From NCBI GenBank assembly GCA_035506275.1, contig DATJPT010000001.1:57012-121011 (forward strand): a stretch of 64,000 nucleotides of DNA, given 5' to 3'. Of this stretch, positions 36,358 to 45,823 are shown piece after piece. Numbering within the stretch: position 1 is the first letter of the stretch; every line of letters begins with the position of its first letter. Position numbers and translations under genes: made by a program. Source of the stretch: Bacteroidota bacterium (GTDB lineage: Bacteria > Bacteroidota > Ignavibacteria > UBA10030 > UBA8401). The notes under the pieces are model-generated. The model did not search any database, was not told the origin of the DNA, and saw only the letters and a list, made by a program, of their open reading frames with translations.

Positions 36358-37647
36358 ATGAAAATGTACAGCTTTGCAATAATAACGGCGGCCGTATGTG
36401 TCTTTACATTATTATCAGGATGCAAATCCAACAGCGTAACGAGCAGCGCTCCAAAAGACCCGGCGAAAGCAGCGGCGCTCGTCAACGATGCAAATCAGAT
36501 ACTCATTCCTCATATCGCCTTGATCGGAACGTATCCTTTGGACACCGCGGCATTTGATCTGTCGTCGGCAAATAGTCTCTACAATGAGGCGCTGACAGAC
36601 GACCCGGATAATCTCGACGCGCATTTCGGCGCGGCGTTGACCGAGGTCTTGACGCTGTTTTCCGATCCGACGATAGCAAGCCTTCAAAAATCGGGCGAGG
36701 TCAGCTTTTCAGCAAAACCCATGCTCACGATCATGAAGAGCGGCGGAGTTCAAGAATTCACGAGCCCGATTTCTTCAAGTGTATTGAACAGGATACGATC
36801 GGTGATGAAGCCGTCTCTCACCGCACATGCTCTCCTCGCAAAATCGCAGGCGGGTCAACTCCCGAGTTATTACCAGAACGTCGCGGAAACGAAAATCCTG
36901 CCGGTCCTTGCAGACGCGATCCTCCAGCTCAAGCAAGTAACTCAAAATTCCAGCTACCAATTTCTTATTACTCCCCAGATGATGGGAGTCGATAACGGAC
37001 CGACGTACCGCATCGATCTTACGGAAATATATCTCCTGCTCGCGCTATTTCAGTTTTTTGACGCTGATGCCTCCCTCTTCGTCGCATATAATATAGACTA
37101 CAATGCCGCCTCCGCTGCGTCGGTCACTCAGGCATGGCAGCCCTCGTCGCCGTTTCTCGCCCTCCGGTCCAACGGCGCCCAACGGATGAAAGACACCCGC
37201 GCATATTATCTGGGAATGGCTTCAAGCATAACGAGCGGTCTGACATTCCTGATGAACGAACCATCCCACACCCAAACGGATCTGATCGTTTACAATCCGC
37301 AGGACCAGAGTGAATTTCTATCGGCGATACAATCGATGGACACCCTGACCGCACTCTTTTCGGGTCCGCGCGCTGAAGGGGGAGTGACGTTCAACCTCGT
37401 CAACCTGTTCGATAATCCAATGACCGACCTGAAAACGAAGATCCCTCCGTATACGGCGTCATCCAGGCCAAACTCTTCCGGGACGTATGATGCCGTGCTA
37501 ACGTGGCAGGCGTCGTCGTTCGACAACTGGATTTTTCCGGACCCGACGCTCAACGGCTTCCTTCCCGGCATGACCGATGCGGAGCTGAAGCAACTTTTCG
37601 GGATCAACGCCGCGACCTGGATGCCGAGCATCGTCATTTCCGGGTAA
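36358..37647 (+). CDS. Predicted lipoprotein, helical-repeat (TPR-like)
   Basis: 429 residues from the ATG at 36358, with AAAGGAGG about 5 bases upstream. Lipoprotein signal with lipobox LLSGC (Cys at about residue 21). A TPR-like helix pair covers ANSLYNEALTDDPDNLDAHFGAALTEVL. No family recognised. It is followed after 6 bases by the outer-membrane gene at 37654, so the two likely act together. It is the first gene downstream of leader element A. Confidence 0.75.
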   Translation: MKMYSFAIITAAVCVFTLLSGCKSNSVTSSAPKDPAKAAALVNDANQILIPHIALIGTYPLDTAAFDLSSANSLYNEALTDDPDNLDAHFGAALTEVLTLFSDPTIASLQKSGEVSFSAKPMLTIMKSGGVQEFTSPISSSVLNRIRSVMKPSLTAHALLAKSQAGQLPSYYQNVAETKILPVLADAILQLKQVTQNSSYQFLITPQMMGVDNGPTYRIDLTEIYLLLALFQFFDADASLFVAYNIDYNAASAASVTQAWQPSSPFLALRSNGAQRMKDTRAYYLGMASSITSGLTFLMNEPSHTQTDLIVYNPQDQSEFLSAIQSMDTLTALFSGPRAEGGVTFNLVNLFDNPMTDLKTKIPPYTASSRPNSSGTYDAVLTWQASSFDNWIFPDPTLNGFLPGMTDAELKQLFGINAATWMPSIVISG

Positions 37648-37653
37648 GATCAG

Positions 37654-39129
37654 ATGCGCTCGCAAATACGCGCCTGTGCGGCGGCGATCTTCCTTATCAT
37701 TCGGTCCGAAGTAAACGCGCAGGATCTTCTTGGCCTTTTTTTCGACAGAACTGCCGCGTCGAGCATTAGCGGGGGAGATCCGTTTGCTCCATTGAAATCG
37801 AATGACGTTGCATCATCCCGCCGCGTCAGCGGTGAGGCGGCCCCCGCTGCTCAGATCGATTCCTGGATCGACAACATTTACCGCGAAACGCGTGCAGATG
37901 GCAATGACCAAAATCTGCAGCGCAATGTCGAGCGCGTGAGAGTGCAGGTCCCGTTGTCGGGGGAAACGAAGTCCCCGATCCTCCATGTGGATTACCAATC
38001 CGCAAAAATGTCGGGGTCGTTCGACGTCGATCCAAAGGATCAGGCTTCGTATGACGGAAAGAATGACTATGCTGCAGTTGGTGCGGTCATTCCGCTCAGC
38101 GACGCAGTCGATTGCGACGTCGGCGTGCAAAAGAATACGCAAGAGAACAGTGTTGCTCCCGGTTACGAGCTGGGATTCTCGTATCAGAATTCCGACGGTC
38201 TTGTAACAGTGACGGTGAAGGATCTCCCCCGGCTGCAGTTCCTTGCTCTCAACATTGCGGGAATCGGCGGAATTCTTCCTCTCGACTACGTGCAAAAAGG
38301 GGGCGAGGTTGATTTTAGTGCGCCGGTCGGAAATATGTCGTTTCTCATCAACGGCCACTATGACTACCTCTCCCCCCTTTCTGAATTCACGCGGAGCAGC
38401 GATTCTCACTTTACGCCCGACGGAAATACCCGGGGTTTGGCCGTCTCAGTCCTCCTCGATCTTTCACAACACATGAGCGCGCTTTGCTCGTACGGAATGG
38501 AAGCAGTTGAAGCGAGCGGAAATTTTTACAGCCAGGCATCGTCGTACGGGGCGCTGAATTCTTTCTTGTTCGAGGATGATTTTTTCCAGACGGGCGTGCG
38601 ATATGCAGCGGGTTCAATCGAACTGCTTTCGGATATCAAGTGGTCGGTGATCAGCGGAGCGGCAACAGGTTTCGCCGAGAGTTGGCCGTTCGTCAGCATT
38701 ACGCAATCGTCGTTATCGCAAGGACGATTTGACGGCAGCGGAAATATCCGGATGCTGCAGGAACATGCAGGCGCGACTTTTTCCGTCCTGGAGAATCTCC
38801 GTATGGGAATTGGCGTGAACGTTGTTGAGCTTACTCCAAATCTGCACATGGAGACATGGCAGACAATGTTCCTCTCGATCGGAGAAAAAGACCTGCAGAC
38901 AATGGCTTTCCCCTACCGTGAAATTGACGGGATGATCCTCAGCGGAGGCCTCACAGGGAAGATCGGGGGGATTGGATTGACGTATTCTTTTTCGCAGATA
39001 GTTCCGCTGAGGGTCGAGGGTGCGTCGAATTCAAATCCTGTGGTCGTCCACGGACCATTTTCAGCATCCCGTACAACCCACAGCTCGGGAGGACAATTTC
39101 ATCAGATAGCAATCCTATTCTTTTTATGA
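37654..39129 (+). CDS. Predicted outer-membrane beta-barrel protein
   Basis: 491 residues with a signal peptide (RACAAAIFLIIRSEVNAQ). Long alternating polar/aromatic strands follow (VGNMSFLINGHYDYLSPLSEF, LRMGIGVNVVELTPNLHMET), and it ends in a phenylalanine-rich strand IAILFFL, as barrel proteins do. No family recognised. Tightly spaced after the lipoprotein gene; the pair could form an exporter or surface complex (inference). Confidence 0.65.
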   Translation: MRSQIRACAAAIFLIIRSEVNAQDLLGLFFDRTAASSISGGDPFAPLKSNDVASSRRVSGEAAPAAQIDSWIDNIYRETRADGNDQNLQRNVERVRVQVPLSGETKSPILHVDYQSAKMSGSFDVDPKDQASYDGKNDYAAVGAVIPLSDAVDCDVGVQKNTQENSVAPGYELGFSYQNSDGLVTVTVKDLPRLQFLALNIAGIGGILPLDYVQKGGEVDFSAPVGNMSFLINGHYDYLSPLSEFTRSSDSHFTPDGNTRGLAVSVLLDLSQHMSALCSYGMEAVEASGNFYSQASSYGALNSFLFEDDFFQTGVRYAAGSIELLSDIKWSVISGAATGFAESWPFVSITQSSLSQGRFDGSGNIRMLQEHAGATFSVLENLRMGIGVNVVELTPNLHMETWQTMFLSIGEKDLQTMAFPYREIDGMILSGGLTGKIGGIGLTYSFSQIVPLRVEGASNSNPVVVHGPFSASRTTHSSGGQFHQIAILFFL

Positions 39130-39289
39130 AGCAATGCAATCATTTCCTCATGGTTGAAATTGTCTCAAAAACTCCGTACCTAGCCTGTCGGCAGACCTCT
39201 TCGGCATATCTCGCTCAGTCACATTATTCCGAATGGTTCAATGGGAATTCGACACGCCGTCCTACCGGTCTGCTGGAGGAGGAGACTGC

Positions 39290-40882
39290 ATGATATCGCG
39301 GCGCGATTTTATCAGGACATCTGCTTTGGCCGGGGGCGCTGTATTCCTTAATATCCACAAAAGCTGGGGGCATCCTTCGACCTCGGAATTTTTTGCCCTC
39401 AATGATTTTGTCCAAACCCATCCTGATGCAGTTTTCATCCTGAAGACGAACGTCGACGAGAAAACCGATACGTCCGCCCTCTTCGATGTCGGCCAGAAAC
39501 TGGGTTCAACGCTTTTTGTGAGCACGCCCGACCCTTCCGATGCATTCCCCATTACGACAGACATCCTTATTAAGCCGAATATCACAGCATGGGCGTGGGA
39601 TATTCCGCCCATCGAACAAACAATGGGGATACAAACGGACCCTTACTTCGTCGAGGGAATGATCAACAGTCTTACGCATCTTGGCGCTACCGGTAAAAAT
39701 TTATTCATCCGCGAAGCCAATTATGACAGTTCACGTGTCGACGGAAAGTGGTACAGCGACCTTGCCGTACGAACCGGAATCGACCTGAAAGTTTTCGATA
39801 CAGTGCAGAACCTCCCCCCCGCAGACCTTCAGTGGGTCGATGTTCCGAACGGAGTATGGTACAATAAGATCCCCTATCTCTCCCCGGTCAATACTCTTGG
39901 TTCCTGCCTGGTGAATATCGCGAAGTTCAAATCTCATTCCATGGGGATGACGCTTTGCTCGAAAAATATCCAAGGCACGAACGCTCGTCCGTATGTCGCT
40001 CATTGTACTGCATGGGGAACCGCGATGGCGGGAGTGGACCCGATTCACGTTGTCCCCGATGCGTTCACAGCCATCAAATCCAATTATGACCGGCACGTAG
40101 CGGCGGGTATTCCCCGCTGGGATCTCCCAGGTACCGCGAGCGGCGGACTCTGGATGGAGACGCATACGGCGCGGTGCCTGGACAATAACTCGGTGTTGCA
40201 GCCGCTCATCAACATTATCGAAGGGGTGTACGGAAGAGAGGGTCCCTTTGTCTCGGGACCTGCCGATAACAACGGTTATGGCCGCGACATCATGACGAAC
40301 GTTGTGATCTTTGGAAAGAACGCGCGGCACGTCGACGCCATCGGGACATATCTTGCAGGTCATGAGCCGGGCAATTTCGGGTTCTTCCACATCGCCGTCG
40401 AGCGCGGGCTGTCAAAATATCTCGATCCAAGCGCCATTCCTTTGTACGAATGGAAGCTGGACGGTTCGGCGACCTTGACGCCGTTGAACGATTTTCCGCG
40501 CACACCGATCAGGACGCTGTATCTGCAGAAAGCCGGCGAAGCTCAGTATCATATGGTCAATGAACCGTACGACTACTCCGGTGCGACCGTTGTCGCCTCT
40601 AAGAAACCCGACAGACCCGATGTCTTTCATATCTCCCAGAATTTTCCAAACCCCTTCAACCCTTCCACCTCGATTCAGTATTACATTCCGAAGGCCGGTA
40701 ATGTGAAGATAGAGATCTTCGACGTCCGAGGATCGGTCGTCGATGTTTTAGTCGACGGCTATGCGCTTGCCGGGGATCATGTTGCTGTTTGGAATTCGCG
40801 CGCGAAAGCTTCGGGGATGTATTTCTACCGCCTCCTCTATGAAGGGTACACACAGACGAAACAGATGGTTCTTTTGAAATAG
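39290..40882 (+). CDS. Tat-exported DUF362 protein with T9SS sorting domain
   Basis: 530 residues from the ATG at 39290, with GGAGGAGGAG upstream. A twin-arginine signal SRRDFIRTSALAGGAVFL is at the N-terminus. The central DUF362 domain (about 90-430) includes LIKPNITAW, VNIAKFKSHSMGMTLCSKN and AGHEPGNFGFFHIAVERG. The C-terminus NFPNPFNPSTSIQYYI ... GMYFYRLLYEG ... KQMVLLK is a T9SS tail. It would cross the inner membrane folded by Tat and the outer membrane by T9SS. Catalytic role unknown. Confidence 0.88.
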   Translation: MISRRDFIRTSALAGGAVFLNIHKSWGHPSTSEFFALNDFVQTHPDAVFILKTNVDEKTDTSALFDVGQKLGSTLFVSTPDPSDAFPITTDILIKPNITAWAWDIPPIEQTMGIQTDPYFVEGMINSLTHLGATGKNLFIREANYDSSRVDGKWYSDLAVRTGIDLKVFDTVQNLPPADLQWVDVPNGVWYNKIPYLSPVNTLGSCLVNIAKFKSHSMGMTLCSKNIQGTNARPYVAHCTAWGTAMAGVDPIHVVPDAFTAIKSNYDRHVAAGIPRWDLPGTASGGLWMETHTARCLDNNSVLQPLINIIEGVYGREGPFVSGPADNNGYGRDIMTNVVIFGKNARHVDAIGTYLAGHEPGNFGFFHIAVERGLSKYLDPSAIPLYEWKLDGSATLTPLNDFPRTPIRTLYLQKAGEAQYHMVNEPYDYSGATVVASKKPDRPDVFHISQNFPNPFNPSTSIQYYIPKAGNVKIEIFDVRGSVVDVLVDGYALAGDHVAVWNSRAKASGMYFYRLLYEGYTQTKQMVLLK

Positions 40883-40898
40883 GGCTTCCCAACTGAGG

Positions 40899-40942
40899 GA
40901 CAGTAGTTCTGCATCGGAGATTCCGCGAGGGAGCTTTACCGG
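40899..40942 (+). repeat. 44-bp intergenic repeat, copy 1
   Basis: Block CAGTAGTT-TGCA-CG-ATTCCGCGAGGG...CCGG just after a T9SS cargo gene. It recurs at 48026-48069 after another such gene, with about 80% identity by eye. Confidence 0.6.
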
Positions 40943-41058
40943 TCGACACCTTCAGAAATGGCAGCATTTCACGCGAGACTCCGGCTGTGATCTTCAACAG
41001 ATGATCGATCCCTGCAGATACTCTATTCAGTAACTCCTTCCCTGCCGAGGTGTGTTAG

Positions 41059-41208
41059 ATGAAAAACTTTTTCCGATTCTCGATCATTTCGATCTGTCAA
41101 TTGGCTCTCGCAAGCAATTTGTACGCACAATGGGTCCAAACAACCGGCCCCTCGGGCGACGGCATGATCCAAAGTATGGCGAAGAATGACTTTTGGAGGA
41201 TGAAATGA
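41059..41208 (+). pseudogene. N-terminal remnant of a T9SS propeller gene
   Basis: A 49-codon frame: signal peptide NFFRFSIISICQLALASNLYA, then QWVQTTGPSGDGMIQSMAKND, which matches the start of paralogues such as the one at 60135 (QWIQMNGPDGG). It ends in a TGA that overlaps the ATG of the next gene (ATGA at 41205-41208), and its last codons carry that gene's Shine-Dalgarno. Best read as a truncated paralogue that may now act as a coupled leader ORF. Confidence 0.6.
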
Positions 41209-42470
41209 GAACATTATTTATTTTCGGAGTATTCTTGATACCTGCATTTGTTATGACCACGAACAGTACTGCTGCACAATGGTATGCGATTCCACAGATG
41301 CAAAACATTCAGGTTTCATCGTTTCTTGTGATGTCGGACAGCACGCTGTTTGTGGGGGGCTACTTTCATTCCCTGTATCGCTCAACCGATGGCGGTGAGA
41401 CATGGGTCAACACCGCCGGCCAAATTCCGGCCGATACAATCCTCTCGCTCACCTCTGCCGGGAAATATATTTTTGCCGGCACGAACGACGGCATTTGCCG
41501 CTCCTCAGACAGCGGGAGCACCTGGGTGACTGCAAATAACGGTTTTGCGTGGGGCGGAGGAGCTATCAATCAGTTTGCAACCGTTGACACCGTTCTGTAT
41601 GCGGCCAACCAATCAGGAGTTTATCGGAGCACGGATTTCGGCGCCACATGGATTTCAGACAACAATGGGCTCAGCACCATCTCGGACGTGGTAGCACCTG
41701 TCATTGGAATAGTGTCCGCGCCTTCCGGTCTTTTTTCTACACAGGACTATCTTGGGGGAGCGTACGCGATGCGCTTCGGAGATTCAACATGGAAATATAT
41801 CGGGCTTGAGACCCATTTCCTCGTTGCGAGCGCCTTGACTCTATTTGATACCTCAGTCTTCGCGGGGGGATCGGACGGTATCTTTATGTACAGCGGAAAA
41901 GACACAACATGGCTGGCGCGTAGCAACGGACTTCCGGTATGGGGGGCTAATCTGGAATGGATTTTTTTTGCGTCGACAGACAAGCTACTCTTTCTTCATG
42001 CCGGCGCCATTGATGGAACAGTTTACGTGACCTCCGATTTCGGGCAGCTCTGGACTCTGGTTGACGGCACTGGCTTGGGAAATACCGGCATAAGCGCCAT
42101 AGCTGCAAACAAAAAATATCTCTTTGCCGGTACACAAGGAGGCGTATGGCGGATTCCCGTTTCCACTATTGCTACTTCTGTGAATGAGCATTCTTCCCAC
42201 ATCCCTGCGCAGTTTGCGCTTTATCAAAATTATCCGAACCCGTTCAATCCGTCCACGACGATCAGCTACCAGGTTGCGCGAAGCGGGCTCGTGAACTTAA
42301 GGGTCTATGATATTCTTGGCAAAGAAGTAGCAACCCTGGCAAATGGACAGAAACAAGCCGGAACATATCAGGTGACATTTGACGCATCAAAGCTGTCCTG
42401 TGGAGTGTATTTCTGCAGGCTCGCTGCCGGCGGGATGGTTCAAACAAGGAAACTGATGATGATTAAATGA
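41205..42470 (+). CDS. Secreted BNR-type propeller protein with T9SS sorting domain
   Basis: 421 residues from the ATG at 41205, with TTGGAGG about 5 bases upstream. Signal peptide RTLFIFGVFLIPAFVMTT, then about six blades of the type SLYRSTDGGETWVNTAG. The C-terminus has YQNYPNPFNPSTTISYQV ... CGVYFCRLAAGG ... KLMMIK. Shorter than its paralogues in the window. It overlaps the preceding 49-codon frame. Confidence 0.87.
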   Translation: MRTLFIFGVFLIPAFVMTTNSTAAQWYAIPQMQNIQVSSFLVMSDSTLFVGGYFHSLYRSTDGGETWVNTAGQIPADTILSLTSAGKYIFAGTNDGICRSSDSGSTWVTANNGFAWGGGAINQFATVDTVLYAANQSGVYRSTDFGATWISDNNGLSTISDVVAPVIGIVSAPSGLFSTQDYLGGAYAMRFGDSTWKYIGLETHFLVASALTLFDTSVFAGGSDGIFMYSGKDTTWLARSNGLPVWGANLEWIFFASTDKLLFLHAGAIDGTVYVTSDFGQLWTLVDGTGLGNTGISAIAANKKYLFAGTQGGVWRIPVSTIATSVNEHSSHIPAQFALYQNYPNPFNPSTTISYQVARSGLVNLRVYDILGKEVATLANGQKQAGTYQVTFDASKLSCGVYFCRLAAGGMVQTRKLMMIK

Positions 42471-42780
42471 AGCAGTTGCGCCCGACCAGCATTCACCAAC
42501 GGACAAAGCCATGAAAATCCTATTGCCCCCGCTTTCCCGCAATTGGTCGCAGCGCCTTTCCTGTATTGATTCTCGTTATCATTACAATATTCCGAGGGTA
42601 AAAACGTCTACGGGCATGACATTCCGGCGGACCGCAAATCACTAGAGCGGAAAAAGTGTCTTCAATTCACACCGGTTCAAAAGCGTTCTTTTATCCTGTC
42701 AAGACCGCGGCATCCTTCGACGCAGTGTTCGCATCAAATGATCTACACCCCCGCAAATAAAAATCGGAGAAACGGGCATC
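42471..42780 (+). other. Intergenic gap without a supported feature
   Basis: 310 bases between the propeller gene and the ABC transporter. No tRNA, strong hairpin or repeat recognised, and no promoter of the TTG-N20-TAnnTTT type found. Confidence 0.4.
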
Positions 42781-43695
42781 GTGTCAAAAATCATTGAAGT
42801 CCACAATTTCACAAAAACCTACGGCGATCAAGTGGCGGTCGACAATATCTCCTTCGATGTGGACGAAGGATCCGTCTTTGCTTTTCTGGGACCGAACGGG
42901 GCGGGAAAAACGACGACCATCAGCACGCTGTGCACCATTCTGGAGAAAACAAGCGGTGTGCTGAAAATTGCCGGACACGATGTCAATGCCGATCAGGCAA
43001 AGGTCCGCAGGGACATCGGCATTGTCTTTCAGGAATCGATCCTCGATAATAACCTGACGGTGCAAGAAAACCTGGCTCTGCACTGTGAATTCTACATGGT
43101 CCCCGAAGCGGAGATCCGGGAGCGCATCGGTTTTGCTCTTGACCTGGTCGGTCTTCTGGATTGGCAAAAGGCGATGGTGAAGAGCCTTTCCGGCGGCATG
43201 AAGCGGCGGGTGGAAATTGCGCGGGGGTTGGTGCATTTCCCCAAAGTGCTTTTTCTGGATGAACCGACAACCGGACTTGACCCGCAGACGCGCGCAAATA
43301 TATGGGACTACATCTGCACGGTGCAGAAGCAGAAGAACATGACCATCTTCATGACGACGCACTATATGGACGAGGCGGAGATCTGCGACAAAGTTGCCAT
43401 CATTGACCATGGAAAAATCGTCGCCTTCAACACGCCGTCGCAGTTAAAGCACATGCATACATCGGACGTCGTGAAAATCAAAACGTCGGACGCTGTCGGG
43501 CTGCGGGAATATCTCGGAAAAAATGAGATCCCGTACAGCGAGAAGGAGAATCTTTTCATGGTGCGGTCCGGGAGTATCGCCATGACGCTGGAGATGCTTT
43601 CACAGCGGAAGGATTCCATCATTGATTTTGAAGTCCACAAAGGAACATTGAATGACGTCTTCATCGCCATCACCGGAAAGGAGATCCGGAAATAA
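42781..43695 (+). CDS. ABC exporter ATP-binding protein (DrrA-like)
   Basis: 304 residues, GTG start. Walker A GPNGAGKTT at 37-45, signature LSGGMKRRVEIARGL, Walker B VLFLDEPTTGLDP, H-loop MTTHYMDEAE. The C-terminal DrrA-type extension is present. Powers an ABC-2 exporter of drugs, lipids or polysaccharide; substrate unknown. Its stop overlaps the permease start (TAATG at 43693-43697). Confidence 0.94.
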   Translation: MSKIIEVHNFTKTYGDQVAVDNISFDVDEGSVFAFLGPNGAGKTTTISTLCTILEKTSGVLKIAGHDVNADQAKVRRDIGIVFQESILDNNLTVQENLALHCEFYMVPEAEIRERIGFALDLVGLLDWQKAMVKSLSGGMKRRVEIARGLVHFPKVLFLDEPTTGLDPQTRANIWDYICTVQKQKNMTIFMTTHYMDEAEICDKVAIIDHGKIVAFNTPSQLKHMHTSDVVKIKTSDAVGLREYLGKNEIPYSEKENLFMVRSGSIAMTLEMLSQRKDSIIDFEVHKGTLNDVFIAITGKEIRK

Positions 43696-44522
43696 TGCGC
43701 GCCATTAAAGCGATCCTCCTCCGAAATCTGACGGCATTCAGCCGGGACAAAATGCGGTTCTTCTTTACGCTCTTTATGTCCGGATTCTTCCTCTTCATTT
43801 TTTCGTTTGTCATGAAAGCGGCGGCAACCGGTATCGCCGCTCCGATGAATTATCTCATCTCGGGCATCATTATCATGACGGTCTTTCAGTCGGCCCTGAA
43901 TAATTCCATGAATATTATTGAAGATGTTGCCAGCGGTTTTATGAAGGAAATTATGGTCGCGCCTATTGCGCGATGGCAGATCTCTTTGGGACAGATCGCG
44001 TCTGCAACGGTGATTTCCGTCCTGCAGGGAATGCTCATCGTTATCATCGGCCTTTTTATAGGACTGAAGCTCGACCTATTCCATTTTGTCCAGATGGGAG
44101 CCGTGATGGCGGTTGTCGGCGTCACCTTTGCATCGATCGGATTGTACCTGGCGACGTTGTCGAAGAATTCCTCAACGTTTCAGGTAATGATCTCGGTCAT
44201 CGCCATGCCGTTGACATTTCTCTCCGGAGCGTACATACCAACCACGGTGCTGCCGAGCTTTCTCCTTCCCCTCATCTATCTTAATCCGCTCACCTACACC
44301 ACGTCGGCATTCCGTTCTATCGCGCTGGAAACGGACGGAATGACAGAAGCAGCGATGCTGCATAACGGCATTGCATTCGATATCGGCGGCTTCATCGTGA
44401 CGCCGCATATCGCACTGACATTGGTCGTTCTGATAGGAATGCTCTTCTTTTTGCTGTGCGTTCAGCGGTTCAACCGGGCGGACTTCTCGCAGGTGAAGGT
44501 ATTCCACAGGCGGCATCGATAA
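43695..44522 (+). CDS. ABC-2-type permease
   Basis: 275 residues with about six membrane helices. The ABC-2 motif region LSGAYIPTTVLPSFLLPLIYLNPLTY is typical of DrrB-like exporters (positions about 175-200). Translationally coupled to the ATPase gene; the two form a half-transporter pair. Confidence 0.92.
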   Translation: MRAIKAILLRNLTAFSRDKMRFFFTLFMSGFFLFIFSFVMKAAATGIAAPMNYLISGIIIMTVFQSALNNSMNIIEDVASGFMKEIMVAPIARWQISLGQIASATVISVLQGMLIVIIGLFIGLKLDLFHFVQMGAVMAVVGVTFASIGLYLATLSKNSSTFQVMISVIAMPLTFLSGAYIPTTVLPSFLLPLIYLNPLTYTTSAFRSIALETDGMTEAAMLHNGIAFDIGGFIVTPHIALTLVVLIGMLFFLLCVQRFNRADFSQVKVFHRRHR

Positions 44523-44756
44523 CCTTCTTTCATCGCGAGCGCCGGTTGATTCATACCATACTCAAGAATAGTTTCTATTTATACTTAATGAGAGAGATAT
44601 GGGAACGATAAAATGCGCCCATTTCGTGAAAGATCATCTGACTTCTCCTGCTTGATGGTCATCCCGGACAATCAGAGTATGAAAAATAGAAATAATCGAA
44701 CAGAATTTTGAGAATGCAGCGACAAAGAATCCCTACACAGATCGACATGAGAAAAG

Positions 44757-45470
44757 GTGACTGCTTTGAAACCTTCCCTTGAAGAAAAGAGCTTGCTCCT
44801 CATCGGCGCATCTAGAGGCCTTGGCTGCGCGATGGCTGAGGAATACATAAAGCTGGGCTGGAGCGTCGTCGCGACGACCCGGACGCGATCCGGTACGCCG
44901 TTGCATAGGCTGGCTGAATCGGCAGGAGACCGTCTGGAAATTGAAACCGTCGACATCAACGTCCCCTCTCAGGTCATCGCGCTGCGAGATCGTTTAGCGG
45001 AGAGAATGTTCGACCTTTTGTTCGTCAACGCGGGGGTCAAGAACAACGACGCCGAGACGATCGCCGATGTTTCGACCGACGAATTCATCCGGGTGATGGT
45101 GACCAACGCTTTGAGCCCGATGCGGACGATCGAAACTCTGCACGTCTTGGTAAGTCCGACAGGGACTATCGGCGTCATGTCTTCGGGACAAGGAAGCGTC
45201 ACGAACAACACCAACGGAAACTACGAAGTCTATCGAGGGAGCAAAGCGGCCTTGAACATGTTCATGCGGAGTTTTGCCGCGCGTCATGCCAACGACCGCC
45301 GCGCTCTGCTTGCGATGGCGCCAGGTTGGGTACGAACGGATATGGGCGGGCCCGAGGCCCGATTGAGCATCGGCGAGAGCATACCGAATTTGGTGGCAAC
45401 AATTAACGCCCAGCACGGCAAGCCTGGGCTGCAATACCTTGATTATCTCGGCCGCGTTGTTCCGTGGTGA
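44757..45470 (+). CDS. Short-chain dehydrogenase/reductase
   Basis: 237 residues from a GTG at 44757 preceded by GAAAAG. NAD(P)-binding LLIGASRGLGCAMAEEY near 14-30, VNAGVKNND near 90, and catalytic Ser (SSGQGS), Tyr and Lys (YRGSK) near 140-165. Substrate unknown. It stands alone, with 230 bases on the left and 350 on the right without genes. Confidence 0.88.
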   Translation: MTALKPSLEEKSLLLIGASRGLGCAMAEEYIKLGWSVVATTRTRSGTPLHRLAESAGDRLEIETVDINVPSQVIALRDRLAERMFDLLFVNAGVKNNDAETIADVSTDEFIRVMVTNALSPMRTIETLHVLVSPTGTIGVMSSGQGSVTNNTNGNYEVYRGSKAALNMFMRSFAARHANDRRALLAMAPGWVRTDMGGPEARLSIGESIPNLVATINAQHGKPGLQYLDYLGRVVPW

Positions 45471-45675
45471 GACCGATCCTTGGTTTTTTCCTGTCTCACC
45501 GGTTTTACCAGAGTAGAAGCATCGTCTGACGCGCCGCGCCATTATGTCCCTCCGTCGGATTCGGTGCCGAAGAGGCCAGAGCGATCGAGTTGAGTCTCTT
45601 CATCACGAAAACGTAATTCGGTCGGTTGGGATCTATTAGAACATGAACGAGCCGGCGACGTCTCTTTTTTTTACC

Positions 45676-45800
45676 TTGATTGTCCCACTGAATAAGTGTA
45701 CTTTTGCGCATTAAGCTTACCCGGGGGAAAACGGGGCAGAAAATAATATCAGACCTAAACCCTCGGATTCGCGACGGCGATGATGAGGGTTTTTGTATTT
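45676..45800 (+). promoter_or_regulatory. Promoter plus leader element, copy B
   Basis: TTG (45676-45678), 20 bases, TACTTTTG (45699-45706), an exact TAnnTTTG box. The leader then has TACCCGGGGGAA (45718-45729) with CCCG/CGGG pairing, and AACCCTCGGATTCGCG (45758-45773), whose hairpin closes with GAGGGTT and runs into TTTTTG. It matches copy A at 36012-36130 in order and spacing. The next gene starts 24 bases on. The rest of the gap (45471-45675) shows nothing I can support. Confidence 0.65.
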
Positions 45801-45823
45801 TGTTGCCAAGCGCGGAGGGTACA

